Source of the DNA: Brevundimonas pishanensis
GTDB lineage: Bacteria > Pseudomonadota > Alphaproteobacteria > Caulobacterales > Caulobacteraceae
Length of the DNA stretch: 64,000 nucleotides
Direction: 5' to 3'
Assembly: GCF_022750635.1 (NCBI RefSeq)
Contig: NZ_JAJKBG010000003.1
Coordinates: 1 to 64,000, forward strand
The notes under the pieces were generated by a model. The model searched no databases. It was not told where the DNA came from and saw nothing but the letters and a program-made list of their open reading frames with translations. Positions 41,631 through 49,792 of this stretch are shown in pieces; position 1 is the stretch's first letter, and every line of letters begins with the position of its first letter. The translations under genes were made by a program, and so were the position numbers.

Positions 41631-42416
41631 TCAGTCGTCGGCAAGGGGCCGACGTTCGCGGGTGGTAACGTGGTACTGGAAACGGTCGGAGCGATAGTGC
41701 GAATGGATCAGCTGGACGACCCGTCCGCTGGCGTCGCGCATCACACGCGCCACCTTCAGCAGGGGCGATCCGACATCCACATCCAAAGCCGCAGCGACAG
41801 CCGGTTCGGCGGCCACAGCCATTATCCACTGGTCGGCATCGACGGGTTTGAAACCTGCCCGTTCCAGCAACACCAGCATGGACGTGCTGGCAAGGTCCTT
41901 GCGGGTCCAGTGGGCGGCGATGTCGGCGGGGATGTGGTTCACGAGGTAGGAGAAGGGTTCGCCCTGCAGCTTGCGGCGACGGATGGAACGCTGAACAGGC
42001 GATCCGGCCTCGATTTCCAACTGGTCGGCGATGGCTCCCTCCGCAGCAAGCGTGTCGGCCTCCAGCAGTTCGATCTGCGTCTCCAGCCCCATCAGGGTCA
42101 GGCTCTCGACCAGATTATCGAACGCGCCTTTGACCACGGGCGAGGGGACGGCGCTGGTGACCACGGTGCCGCGCCCGCGCTGGCGGTCCAGCAGGCCGTC
42201 ATCGGCCAGTTCGCTCAGCGCCCGCTTTACCGTGATGCGCGAGACGTTGAAGATTCTCGCCAGATGCAGCTCCCCCGGCAGCATGGCTCCGGGCGGGATG
42301 TCACCGCTGCGGATCTGTGCGCGGATGGCCAGATACATCTGGTGGTAGAGCGGCGTCGGCAACGCCGGATCGAGATGCAACGGCACGGGAAAAGGCCACG
42401 TCGCGTCTTCGCTCAA
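41631..42416 (-). CDS. GntR family regulator with UTRA domain (HutC subfamily)
   Basis: This 261-residue protein has a winged helix (about residues 20-85) with PLYHQMYLAIRAQI, GAMLPGELHLARIFNVSRITVKRAL and LLDRQRGRGTVV. A UTRA effector domain follows (about 105-250: SIRRRKLQGEPFSYLVNHIP and HSHYRSDRFQYHV). TTG 42416 is chosen because GGAG lies seven bases upstream; GTG 42455 is an alternative with worse spacing. It is divergent from leuC-like. It probably represses the three units that carry the 25-bp near-palindrome, until a pathway intermediate binds. Confidence 0.9.
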   Translation of the reverse strand: MSEDATWPFPVPLHLDPALPTPLYHQMYLAIRAQIRSGDIPPGAMLPGELHLARIFNVSRITVKRALSELADDGLLDRQRGRGTVVTSAVPSPVVKGAFDNLVESLTLMGLETQIELLEADTLAAEGAIADQLEIEAGSPVQRSIRRRKLQGEPFSYLVNHIPADIAAHWTRKDLASTSMLVLLERAGFKPVDADQWIMAVAAEPAVAAALDVDVGSPLLKVARVMRDASGRVVQLIHSHYRSDRFQYHVTTRERRPLADD

Positions 42417-42484
42417 AACTCTTCTCCCCGACCAAATCAAGGTGCCGCTCGGCACCCATCCTTATTGCTTCAAGGACGTCGTGT

Positions 42485-43897
42485 ATGACAACGCCTAATC
42501 CGAGCCCTTCGACCCTGTTCGACAAGCTGTGGGCCCAGCATCTGGTGCACAGCAATGACGCGGGCGTCGGCCTGATCGCCATCGACCGCGTGTTTCTGCA
42601 TGAACGCACGGGCGGCATTGCGCTCAAGAGCCTGCGGGCCGCTGGCCGTCAGGTGGCCGATCCGGCACGCGTGTTCGGCACGATGGACCACATCGTCGAC
42701 ACCCATGTGGGACGTAACGATGACACCCGCATGCCCGGTGGCCGCGAGTTCATCGTGCAGACCCGCGAGGCTGCCAAGGCCGAGGGCGTGACCATCTTCG
42801 ACATCGGCGACAAGCGTCAGGGCATCGTCCACGTCGTCTCGCCCGAACAGGGCATTGTCTTGCCGGGCCTGACGGTGGTCTGCCCCGACAGCCACACCTG
42901 CACCCAAGGCGCGATGGGTGCGCTGGCGTGGGGCATCGGCTCGACCGAGGCCGAGCATGCTCTGGCCACCCGCACCCTGCGTATCAACCGCCCCAAGACC
43001 ATGCGGATCATCGTGAATGGCGTGCTGGGTACGGGCGTTACCGCCAAGGACTTGGCCCTGACGCTTCTGGCCCGTCACGGCTCGCGGGGCGGTCAGGGCC
43101 ATATCGTCGAGTTCGCAGGCACGGCCATCGAGGCGCTGGAAATCGAAGCGCGTCTGACGCTGTGCAATATGGGCGCGGAACTGGGCTGTTTCAGCACCAT
43201 CATCGCGCCTGATGAAAAGACCTTCGCCTATCTGGAAGGGCGTCCCTATGCCCCGAAGGGAGAGGTCTGGGACCAAGCCGTCGCCTTCTGGCGCACGCTA
43301 AAAACCGACGACGGCGCGACCTTTGACAAGGAGATCGTGCTGGACGCTTCGGAAGTCGGTCCGATGATCACCTGGGGCACCAGCCCGCAACAGGCCATCA
43401 GCATTGACGGCATCGTTCCGTATGCGGATGAAGCCAGCGCGGAAATCCACCAACGCGCCATCACCTATATGGACGTCACCGCCGGACAGCCGGTCGAAGG
43501 CCTGAAGATCGGTTCGGCCTTCATTGGCTCGTGTACCAACAGCCGTCTGTCGGACCTGCGCCGCGCCGCCGCCATCCTCAAGGGCCGCAAGGTCGCCGAC
43601 GGCGTGCGCGCCATCTGCGTTCCGGGATCGGGTCTGGTGAAGGAAGCCGCCGAGGCTGAAGGGCTGGACAAGGTCTTTATCGAAGCGGGCTTTGAATGGC
43701 GCGAGCCGGGCTGCTCCATGTGCTTCTTCGCCGGTGGTGAAAGCTTTGGCGCGAAAGAGCGCGTCGTCTCCTCGACCAACCGCAATTTTGAAAGCCGTCA
43801 GGGGCCGGAAACCCGCACCCATATCGCCAGCCCCGAAGTGGTCGCCGCGTCCGCCATTGCGGGCTGCCTCGCCGATCCGCGCAAGCTGGCCGCATAA
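42485..43897 (+). CDS. LeuC-like large subunit of a (de)hydratase
   Basis: This 470-residue aconitase-superfamily protein has [4Fe-4S] ligands Cys350 (IGSCTNSR), Cys410 and Cys413 (PGCSMCF). The substrate-site region differs from true 3-isopropylmalate dehydratase: the usual MSIEAGARAG loop reads MGAELGCFST (229-238), and the segment after the last Cys reads FFAGGES instead of the usual LAMNPD-like form. This suggests another substrate, such as a maleate-, citraconate- or dimethylmaleate-type acid. AAGGA at 42472-42476 sets ATG 42485. It pairs with the LeuD-like subunit 11 bases downstream; the setting is catabolic, with no leuB or leuA nearby. Confidence 0.9.
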   Translation: MTTPNPSPSTLFDKLWAQHLVHSNDAGVGLIAIDRVFLHERTGGIALKSLRAAGRQVADPARVFGTMDHIVDTHVGRNDDTRMPGGREFIVQTREAAKAEGVTIFDIGDKRQGIVHVVSPEQGIVLPGLTVVCPDSHTCTQGAMGALAWGIGSTEAEHALATRTLRINRPKTMRIIVNGVLGTGVTAKDLALTLLARHGSRGGQGHIVEFAGTAIEALEIEARLTLCNMGAELGCFSTIIAPDEKTFAYLEGRPYAPKGEVWDQAVAFWRTLKTDDGATFDKEIVLDASEVGPMITWGTSPQQAISIDGIVPYADEASAEIHQRAITYMDVTAGQPVEGLKIGSAFIGSCTNSRLSDLRRAAAILKGRKVADGVRAICVPGSGLVKEAAEAEGLDKVFIEAGFEWREPGCSMCFFAGGESFGAKERVVSSTNRNFESRQGPETRTHIASPEVVAASAIAGCLADPRKLAA

Positions 43898-43908
43898 GGA
43901 TAAAGATC

Positions 43909-44532
43909 ATGGAAGCTTTCGTTCGCATGACCGCCGTGGCCGCCCCTCTGGTGCGGGCCAATATCGACACCGACATCATCATCCCCTCGCGCGAGATGAA
44001 GTCCGTCTCCAAGACGGGCCTGAAAGACGGCCTGTTCGCGGGCTGGCGCTACACCGCCGTGGGCGGGCGCGATCCCAAGCCCGACTTCGTGCTGAACCAG
44101 CCGGAATATGCGGGCGTCGGCATCCTGCTGGCGGGTGAGAATGTCGGCTGCGGCTCCAGCCGTGAACACGCCGTCTGGGCGCTGCACGAATACGGCTTCC
44201 GCGCCGTCATCGCCCCCAGCTTCAACCCGATCTTCTACAACAACTGCGTCCGCAACGGCCTGTGTCCTGTCATCCTGCCCGCCGATGTGGTCGCCGCCAT
44301 CGCCGCACAGGTCGAAGCCGACCCCGCCAACGCCAAGGTCACCGTCGATCTGGAAGCCCAAAAAGTCACCGCACCCGACGGCAGCGAATACGGCTTCACC
44401 CTCAACAACGAAGAAGACCGCATTGCCCTGCTCAACGGCTACGACGCCGTGGACCTGACCCTGCTCCACAAGGACGCCATCGACGCCTTCATCGCAAGCG
44501 ATCAGGGGCAGAGGCCGTGGGTTTATTTGTAG
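43909..44532 (+). CDS. LeuD-like small subunit of a (de)hydratase
   Basis: This 207-residue small (swivel-domain) subunit has the expected NIDTDIIIPSREM, LFAGWRY, GENVGCGSSREHAVWAL and APSFNPIFYNNCVRNGL motifs. With the LeuC-like protein it forms the hydro-lyase active site. A chromosome usually has a leucine-pathway copy elsewhere; this one lies between gntR and the lyase/CoA-transferase genes, arguing for a catabolic role. A terminator follows at 44536-44565. Confidence 0.9.
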   Translation: MEAFVRMTAVAAPLVRANIDTDIIIPSREMKSVSKTGLKDGLFAGWRYTAVGGRDPKPDFVLNQPEYAGVGILLAGENVGCGSSREHAVWALHEYGFRAVIAPSFNPIFYNNCVRNGLCPVILPADVVAAIAAQVEADPANAKVTVDLEAQKVTAPDGSEYGFTLNNEEDRIALLNGYDAVDLTLLHKDAIDAFIASDQGQRPWVYL

Positions 44533-44535
44533 GAT

Positions 44536-44565
44536 ATAAAAAAGGGGGCCGAACTGGCCCCCTTT
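44536..44565. terminator. terminator between convergent leuD-like and lyase genes
   Basis: AAAGGGGGCC at 44541-44550 pairs with GGCCCCCTTT at 44556-44565. The minus-strand reading ends in a run of six T, so it mainly serves the lyase gene. Confidence 0.85.
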
Positions 44566-44571
44566 GACGTT

Positions 44572-45498
44572 TTAGAACCCGCGCCAGCCCTTGGGTGGGC
44601 CGGCCTCGGACAGGAAGCCGTAGAACTCTTCGTCGGGCAGCATGGCGGCGACTTCTTTGCGCAGTTCGATCATCTTTTCGATGTCGACCCCTGTGTCATA
44701 GCCCATGGCTTCCAGCATGAAGACGAGGTCTTCGGTGACGATGTTGCCGCTGGCCCCCGGTGCGAAGGGGCAGCCGCCGACGCCGCCCAGCGACGAGTCA
44801 AGCGTGGTGATCCCCAGTTCCAGACCAGCCATGGCATTGGCGAGGCCGAGACCGCGCGTGTTGTGCAGGTGCAGGCCCGTCAGGTTCTCGTCGCCCACGG
44901 CGGCGCGGACAGCCTTGATCAGCTGCTTCACCTGAACCGGATGGGCATAGCCGGAGGTGTCAGACAGGCCCACCTCGTCACAGCCCGCCTTCATCAGACG
45001 CTCGGCCAGTTCGACCACCTTGCCTTCCGGCACCTCGCCCTCGATGGTGCAGCCGAAGGCGGTCGATAGTGCGCCCTCGAAATGCGGGCGGTTGCCTTCG
45101 GGTTGGGCCTTGATCAGTTCTGCAATGGTGGTGGCCGCCTCGATCATCTGTTCGTGGGTGCGGCGCACATTCTTCAGGCTGTGCGTCTCGCTGCACGACA
45201 GGGGCAGGGAGATTTTGTGCGCGCCCGCGGCGATGGCGGCCTCGGCCCCCTTCACATTAGGCACCAGAACCGCGACCGTCAGTCCCTCGATCTGGCGGGC
45301 GTATTCCACGATCTCTGCGGTGTCGGCCAGTTGCGGCAGGATGTGCGCGGGCACAAACGAGCCGACCTCGATTTCACGGAAGCCAGCGGCGACCTGAAGA
45401 TCGATCCAGCGCTTTTTCTGCTCGGTCGGCAGGATGGATTTGATGCTTTGCAGACCGTCGCGCGGGCCGACTTCGCTGACTAGAATTGGGGTCCCCAC
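44572..45498 (-). CDS. HMG-CoA lyase-type acyl-CoA lyase
   Basis: This 308-residue DRE-TIM metallolyase has SEVGPRDGLQ at the N-terminus, where Arg and Asp are catalytic, and EVGSFV. It also has LSDTSGYA, where HMG-CoA lyases usually have a similar metal-adjacent loop, HLHNTRGLGLAN (metal His) and GGVGGCPFAPGASGN with the mobile-loop Cys. GTG 45498 is preferred with AGGGAG six bases upstream; TTG 45513 would lie in the operator. It is expected to cleave a 3-hydroxy-3-methylacyl-CoA or citramalyl-CoA-like substrate to acetyl- or propionyl-CoA and a keto acid. It is divergent from the CoA-transferase gene. Confidence 0.9.
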   Translation of the reverse strand: MGTPILVSEVGPRDGLQSIKSILPTEQKKRWIDLQVAAGFREIEVGSFVPAHILPQLADTAEIVEYARQIEGLTVAVLVPNVKGAEAAIAAGAHKISLPLSCSETHSLKNVRRTHEQMIEAATTIAELIKAQPEGNRPHFEGALSTAFGCTIEGEVPEGKVVELAERLMKAGCDEVGLSDTSGYAHPVQVKQLIKAVRAAVGDENLTGLHLHNTRGLGLANAMAGLELGITTLDSSLGGVGGCPFAPGASGNIVTEDLVFMLEAMGYDTGVDIEKMIELRKEVAAMLPDEEFYGFLSEAGPPKGWRGF

Positions 45499-45511
45499 CA
45501 CATACTCCCTC

Positions 45512-45536
45512 AAATGATCTATTATTATATCATTAG
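45512..45536. promoter_or_regulatory. GntR operator candidate, copy 3
   Basis: AAATGATCTATT at 45512-45523 is followed by ATTATATCATTAG. It sits in the 106-bp divergent region between the lyase gene (start 45498) and the CoA-transferase gene (start 45605) and could control both. Confidence 0.75.
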
Positions 45537-45604
45537 ATCGTTTATCGCTGTCGGTCTAGGACAGTTATGGCCCATCGGGCCGATGCTTTGGAGGGGTAAG
45601 CGTC

Positions 45605-46747
45605 ATGACAGAAGCCGTTCGCCAAGGTCCGCTCGCAGGACTGAAGGTCATCGAGTTCACCCACATGGTCATGGGTCCGGCCGCGGGCGTGATCCTCGCC
45701 GATCTGGGTGCCGACGTCATCAAGGTCGAGCCTGCCAACGGCGATGCCACGCGCGACCTGAAGGGGTCGGGCGCGGGCTATTTCGTCATGTACAACCGCA
45801 ACAAACGCTCCATCCGTCTGGACATGAAGTCCGAGGACGGGCTGGCCACGGCCAAGGCCCTGTGCGCGGGCGCGGACGTCATTATCGAGAACTTCCGTGC
45901 GGGGGCTCTGGATCGTTTGGGCCTGTCGTATGAGGAACTGTCCAAGATCAATCCGGGCCTGATCTACTGCTCCGAAAAGGGCTTCCTGCCGGGGCCGTAT
46001 GAACAGCGTACCGCGCTGGACGAAGTGGCCCAGATGATGGGCGGGCTTGCCTATATGACCGGTCCGGCGGGGCGTCCGCTTCGCGCCGGTGCCTCGGTCA
46101 TCGACGTGACGGGCGGCATGTTCGGCGTCATCGGTATTCTGGCCGCACTGGAAGAGCGCCGCCGCACGGGCCGTGGCCAACTGGTCAAGAGCGCCCTTTA
46201 TGAAACGACCGCCTTCCTCGTCGGCCAGCACATGGCGCAGAAGGCCGTCACCGGAACCGCCGCACGTCCGATGCCGGAGCGTATCTCGGCATGGTCCATC
46301 TATGACGTCTTCCAGACCAAGGACGGCGAGGGCGTGTTCATCGGCGTGGTGACCGACAAGCTGTGGCTGGTGTTCTGCGACCTGTTCGGCCTCAGCGATC
46401 TGAAGGCCAACGAGGCCTATGCTCTGAACAATGCCCGCGTGGCGGCGCGTGACCAGATCCTGCCGGTCGTGCGCGAGGTGGTGGGCCAATACACCCGCGA
46501 AGAACTGATCGACATGCTGTCGCCCAGCGGCCTGCCGTTTGCCCCCATCGCCCGCCCCGAAGACCTGTTCGACGATCCGCACCTGAACACGGGTGGTCTG
46601 ATCGACGTGACCATGCCGAACGACGAGGTGGTGCGCTTGCCGTCCCTGCCCATCGAGATGGACGGTCGCCGCTTCAACGAACCTGCCGCCGCGCCCAAGT
46701 CCGGCGAGCATCAGGAACAGGTTCTGGCCGAACTGGCCAAGGGCTGA
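45605..46747 (+). CDS. CaiB/BaiF family CoA-transferase
   Basis: This 380-residue family III CoA-transferase has the N-terminal LAGLKVIEFTHMVMGPAAG block, ADLGADVIKVEP, the NRNKRSI segment and the catalytic Asp in TALDEVAQMMGG. GGAGGGG precedes the ATG. It transfers CoA between acids through an aspartyl-CoA thioester intermediate. With the lyase divergently encoded under one operator, the natural job is to activate the hydroxy diacid made by the LeuCD-like hydratase, as in citramalate or itaconate routes. The donor is probably succinyl- or acetyl-CoA; specificity cannot be read. Confidence 0.9.
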   Translation: MTEAVRQGPLAGLKVIEFTHMVMGPAAGVILADLGADVIKVEPANGDATRDLKGSGAGYFVMYNRNKRSIRLDMKSEDGLATAKALCAGADVIIENFRAGALDRLGLSYEELSKINPGLIYCSEKGFLPGPYEQRTALDEVAQMMGGLAYMTGPAGRPLRAGASVIDVTGGMFGVIGILAALEERRRTGRGQLVKSALYETTAFLVGQHMAQKAVTGTAARPMPERISAWSIYDVFQTKDGEGVFIGVVTDKLWLVFCDLFGLSDLKANEAYALNNARVAARDQILPVVREVVGQYTREELIDMLSPSGLPFAPIARPEDLFDDPHLNTGGLIDVTMPNDEVVRLPSLPIEMDGRRFNEPAAAPKSGEHQEQVLAELAKG

Positions 46748-46823
46748 GTTCCAGTCGCGGCAACGCTTGAAGTTTTCAGGTGTACGGGCGTTTATCGACC
46801 TCTGTTCTTGAACGAGGTTGTCG

Positions 46824-47609
46824 ATGAAACGTTTCACCTATCTTCTGATGGGCAGCGCAATGGTGCTGGCCGCCTGTGAAAGGGCGGCCGCACCTTCGGC
46901 CCCTGCGTCGGAGGCAGCGCCCGTGGCGGCAACGCCGATGGCCAAGCCAGAAACTCCCGCTGCCGTCCAAGCCGTTGATGTGAATGATGTACAGACCCGC
47001 GCGGCCGCCTTCCGCGCGGCATGGGGTGCCGCTCCGCCTGTCGTTTACCGGCCCAAGGGAACCGAGGCCGCCGAGGTCCAGACCTACAACAAGGCCAAGC
47101 TCGTTCCCGTCGCGCCCGCCCTCTATGCGTTGATCACCGAGGGGCAGGGTGGCGAGGGGCACGTCAACGCAGGCTCGCTGGCCATCCACTATCTGAAGCC
47201 CACCGCCAACGGGTTTGAACGCGTCGGCGCATGGCCCGCGTTCCTGATTACGGGGACTTTCGGAAACCCGCCGCAATGGTCGATCCGGCAGGACCTGACA
47301 CCGTCGCCAACTCTGGTAGCCGAGGCAGGCGGGACTTGGCAGGGCTATAGCTGTTCATGGGCCCACGTCATCGAACTGACGCCCGAGCGGCCCGTGACCC
47401 GCATCGATCAGGTCTCGACCGGATACAGCGACGGCGGTGCCCGCTTGGACGGCGAAGAGGTCACAGGATTCGAGGGGCAAATCCTTGCTGGCGAAAAGGG
47501 CCGCACCATCCGCGTCCGCTACACCGGCGACCGCAAAGCCGTTGTGACCTACGCCAAGGTGGGAGCCAGCTATGATCCGGTCGACCCACCCGAACTGCCG
47601 GGCTGCTGA
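46824..47609 (+). CDS. putative lipoprotein of unknown function
   Basis: This 261-residue protein has ATG 46824 preceded by GAGG, followed by a lipoprotein signal (MVLAAC). An Ala/Pro-rich linker (about residues 22-60) leads to a beta-rich domain with two internal Cys in GYSCSWAHV and a C-terminal PGC. The terminal Cys is shared with the unrelated-looking lipoproteins at 111-719 and 21882-22457. No family is recognised. It is a single gene after the catabolic island. Confidence 0.65.
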   Translation: MKRFTYLLMGSAMVLAACERAAAPSAPASEAAPVAATPMAKPETPAAVQAVDVNDVQTRAAAFRAAWGAAPPVVYRPKGTEAAEVQTYNKAKLVPVAPALYALITEGQGGEGHVNAGSLAIHYLKPTANGFERVGAWPAFLITGTFGNPPQWSIRQDLTPSPTLVAEAGGTWQGYSCSWAHVIELTPERPVTRIDQVSTGYSDGGARLDGEEVTGFEGQILAGEKGRTIRVRYTGDRKAVVTYAKVGASYDPVDPPELPGC

Positions 47610-47647
47610 GAAGGGCTGTCAGGCCGTTGTCAGCTTGATGATGCCTC

Positions 47648-48220
47648 TTAAACCTCTGCGTGCCTAAAGCAGGTCACCATGTGATCGTTGACCATGCCGA
47701 CGGCCTGCATAAATGCGTACACGATCACTGGCCCGACGAATTTGAAGCCGCGCTTCTTCAGCGCCTTCGACATGGCCACGCTCTCGGCGCTCTGGGTGGG
47801 GTAGGGCTCGCCCTCGACTAGGGCGTTCTCGATCGGTTTGCCCCCGACGAAGGCCCACAGGTATTCGGCAAAGTCCTCACCATTGTCGTGCATCTGCACG
47901 AACAGTCGGGCGCTCTCGATGGTGGCGATGATCTTGGCGCGCGAACGGATGATGCGGGCGTCGTTCATCAAACGCTCGATGTCGGCATCATCAAAGGCCG
48001 CCACCTTGTCCGGATCGAAATTGGCGAAGGCATCGCGGATACCCTCGCGCTTTCTCAGGATGGTGATCCACGCCAGCCCCGCCTGCATCCCGTCCAGCAC
48101 CAGCTTCTCCCACAGGGCGCGGCTGTCGTGTTCGGGCACGCCCCATTCGGTGTCGTGATAGGCGACGTACAGCGGGTCGGTGCCGCACCATTTACAGCGG
48201 GAGAGGGTCGCGTCGGTCAT
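47648..48220 (-). CDS. tag: 3-methyladenine DNA glycosylase I
   Basis: This 190-residue base-excision glycosylase removes 3-methyladenine from alkylated DNA. It shows CKWCGTDPLYVAYHDTEWG at the N-terminus, with the zinc Cys and the conserved Glu, then LVLDGMQAGLAWITIL and FVGPVIVYAFMQAVGMVNDHMV. The C-terminal zinc ligands are His and Cys in HMVTCFRH. The length is normal for Tag. It is divergent from the YoaK-like gene. Confidence 0.95.
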   Translation of the reverse strand: MTDATLSRCKWCGTDPLYVAYHDTEWGVPEHDSRALWEKLVLDGMQAGLAWITILRKREGIRDAFANFDPDKVAAFDDADIERLMNDARIIRSRAKIIATIESARLFVQMHDNGEDFAEYLWAFVGGKPIENALVEGEPYPTQSAESVAMSKALKKRGFKFVGPVIVYAFMQAVGMVNDHMVTCFRHAEV

Positions 48221-48329
48221 TGAACAATGTTGCCTAAATGTTCACGTTTGGCAAGCTTGGGCTTAAAGATTGACGAGGCGCGTCAAAAGGCGTTCGCTCT
48301 GCCAATGAGAGTCTCGCGAAAGTCCTGAC

Positions 48330-48965
48330 ATGGTGCGCCTTGATCGCCCGTCGCAGGTTTTGGCTGTGTGCTTTGCCGTGGTCGCAGGGTTCGTCGACGC
48401 GGTCGGCTTCCTGATCACCGGCGGGTTCTTTGTCTCCTTCATGACCGGCAATACGACGCGACTGGCCATCGGCCTGTCGGAGATCAGCCATGACGCGCTT
48501 GTGGCCGGTGGCCTGCTGCTGGCCTTTGTGCTGGGTGTCGTGACGGGAGCCAGCGTCGGGCGGCTGGCAGGGCGTTACAAGCGACCGGCTATTATGGGTT
48601 GGGTGCTGTTGGCGCTGCTTGCGGCGCTGGTAGCCTATGTGAAGGTGGGCGTTGTGTGGTCGGTCGTGCCGCTGGCGCTGGCCATGGGGGCTCAGAACAC
48701 AGTCTTTGCCGACGACGGCGAGGTGATGGTCGGCACCACCTATATGACCGGCAATCTGGTCAAGATGGGCGAGCGGATCACCGTCGCCCTGTTTGGCGGA
48801 GACCGTTGGAGCTGGGTGCCATTCTTCCTGCTTTGGGCGGGGTTGGCAGGCGGAGCAGTGCTTGGTGCGCTCAGCTATCAGAACTTTGGCGTCTGGGCGC
48901 TGGCCCTCGCGGCGACGGCCATGCTGTCACTGGCGCTCTACAGCCTGTTCAGGCTCCGCGCCTAG
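48330..48965 (+). CDS. YoaK family membrane protein (DUF1275)
   Basis: This 211-residue protein has about six TM helices and the DUF1275 signatures GFVDAVGFL and FVSFMTGNTTRLA near the N-terminus, with VGTTYMTGNLVKMG in the middle. Function of the family is not established. Its TAG stop shares the CTAG with the stop codon of the convergent ygfZ gene. Confidence 0.88.
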   Translation: MVRLDRPSQVLAVCFAVVAGFVDAVGFLITGGFFVSFMTGNTTRLAIGLSEISHDALVAGGLLLAFVLGVVTGASVGRLAGRYKRPAIMGWVLLALLAALVAYVKVGVVWSVVPLALAMGAQNTVFADDGEVMVGTTYMTGNLVKMGERITVALFGGDRWSWVPFFLLWAGLAGGAVLGALSYQNFGVWALALAATAMLSLALYSLFRLRA

Positions 48966-49759
48966 GCTTCGAACGCCGGAACCCAGTCGGGGCGGATGAC
49001 GGAAATGGCACGGCCATCCACACTCAGAGTTCCCTCCATCCGGTCCAGTCGCATCATCGCCATGCCGCGTCCGTTGGCGGCGCTGGTCACTTCGCCCGCC
49101 CGCAGTTCGCCGTTCAGCACCTCGGCCCCCGCTGCAGGGGCCTCGCCCTCATAGCTAAAGGGCAGGATGCGGTTCTTGATGGTGCCCCTGCGCTTCATGC
49201 GCGAGGTGGTTTCCTGACCAACAAAACATCCCTTGTGGAAGTCGATGCCATTCATCAGGTCAAAGTTCGCTTCGATGGGATAGGTCTTGTCCTTGGGCGC
49301 ATCGAAGGCGGCCTCGACCACGCCCAGAGTGGCGCGGTGTGCGTGCCAGTCGTCCTCGCTGGCGGTGGTCTCGCCCGAGAAGCCTATCGCGCGGTGGCCC
49401 AGCCCTTCCAGACGCGGATCGGCGATGAAGCCTTCGGGTGCTTCTTCCCACGCCGCGAACACTCCAGCGTCGGACGCCGTGATCTCCACATCGGCGCGCA
49501 ACTTGTACATCGCCAGCCGCTGCACCAGACCGTCCCGCGCGTCTGCCGGAACATCCAGCCACAAGCCGTCTTCCTTGCCCCAGATGAACAGGTCCAACAT
49601 CAGCCGCCCCTGCGGCGTCAGCAGTGCCCCGAACCGCAAGGCTCCGGCCTCCAGCGTCTCCACATTCTGCGTCAGCAGATTGTTGAGGAAGTGGCGGGCG
49701 TCGGGGCCGGTCACGGTGATGACGGCGCGGCTGTTCAAACGGGCAATAGGCATGGCCAT
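48962..49759 (-). CDS. ygfZ: folate-binding protein YgfZ
   Basis: This 265-residue tetrahydrofolate-binding protein of the GcvT-like fold acts in Fe-S cluster biogenesis or repair. The family signature KGCFVGQET is present near residue 185, with the reactive Cys, as are GVEAAFD-like and RRGTIKNRILPF segments. The start could be ATG 49759 or 49753. It has a convergent four-base overlap with the YoaK-like gene. Confidence 0.93.
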   Translation of the reverse strand: MAMPIARLNSRAVITVTGPDARHFLNNLLTQNVETLEAGALRFGALLTPQGRLMLDLFIWGKEDGLWLDVPADARDGLVQRLAMYKLRADVEITASDAGVFAAWEEAPEGFIADPRLEGLGHRAIGFSGETTASEDDWHAHRATLGVVEAAFDAPKDKTYPIEANFDLMNGIDFHKGCFVGQETTSRMKRRGTIKNRILPFSYEGEAPAAGAEVLNGELRAGEVTSAANGRGMAMMRLDRMEGTLSVDGRAISVIRPDWVPAFEA

Positions 49760-49792
49760 CAGATAGGCCGACGCGCCCGCGAAAAGAAGGGG

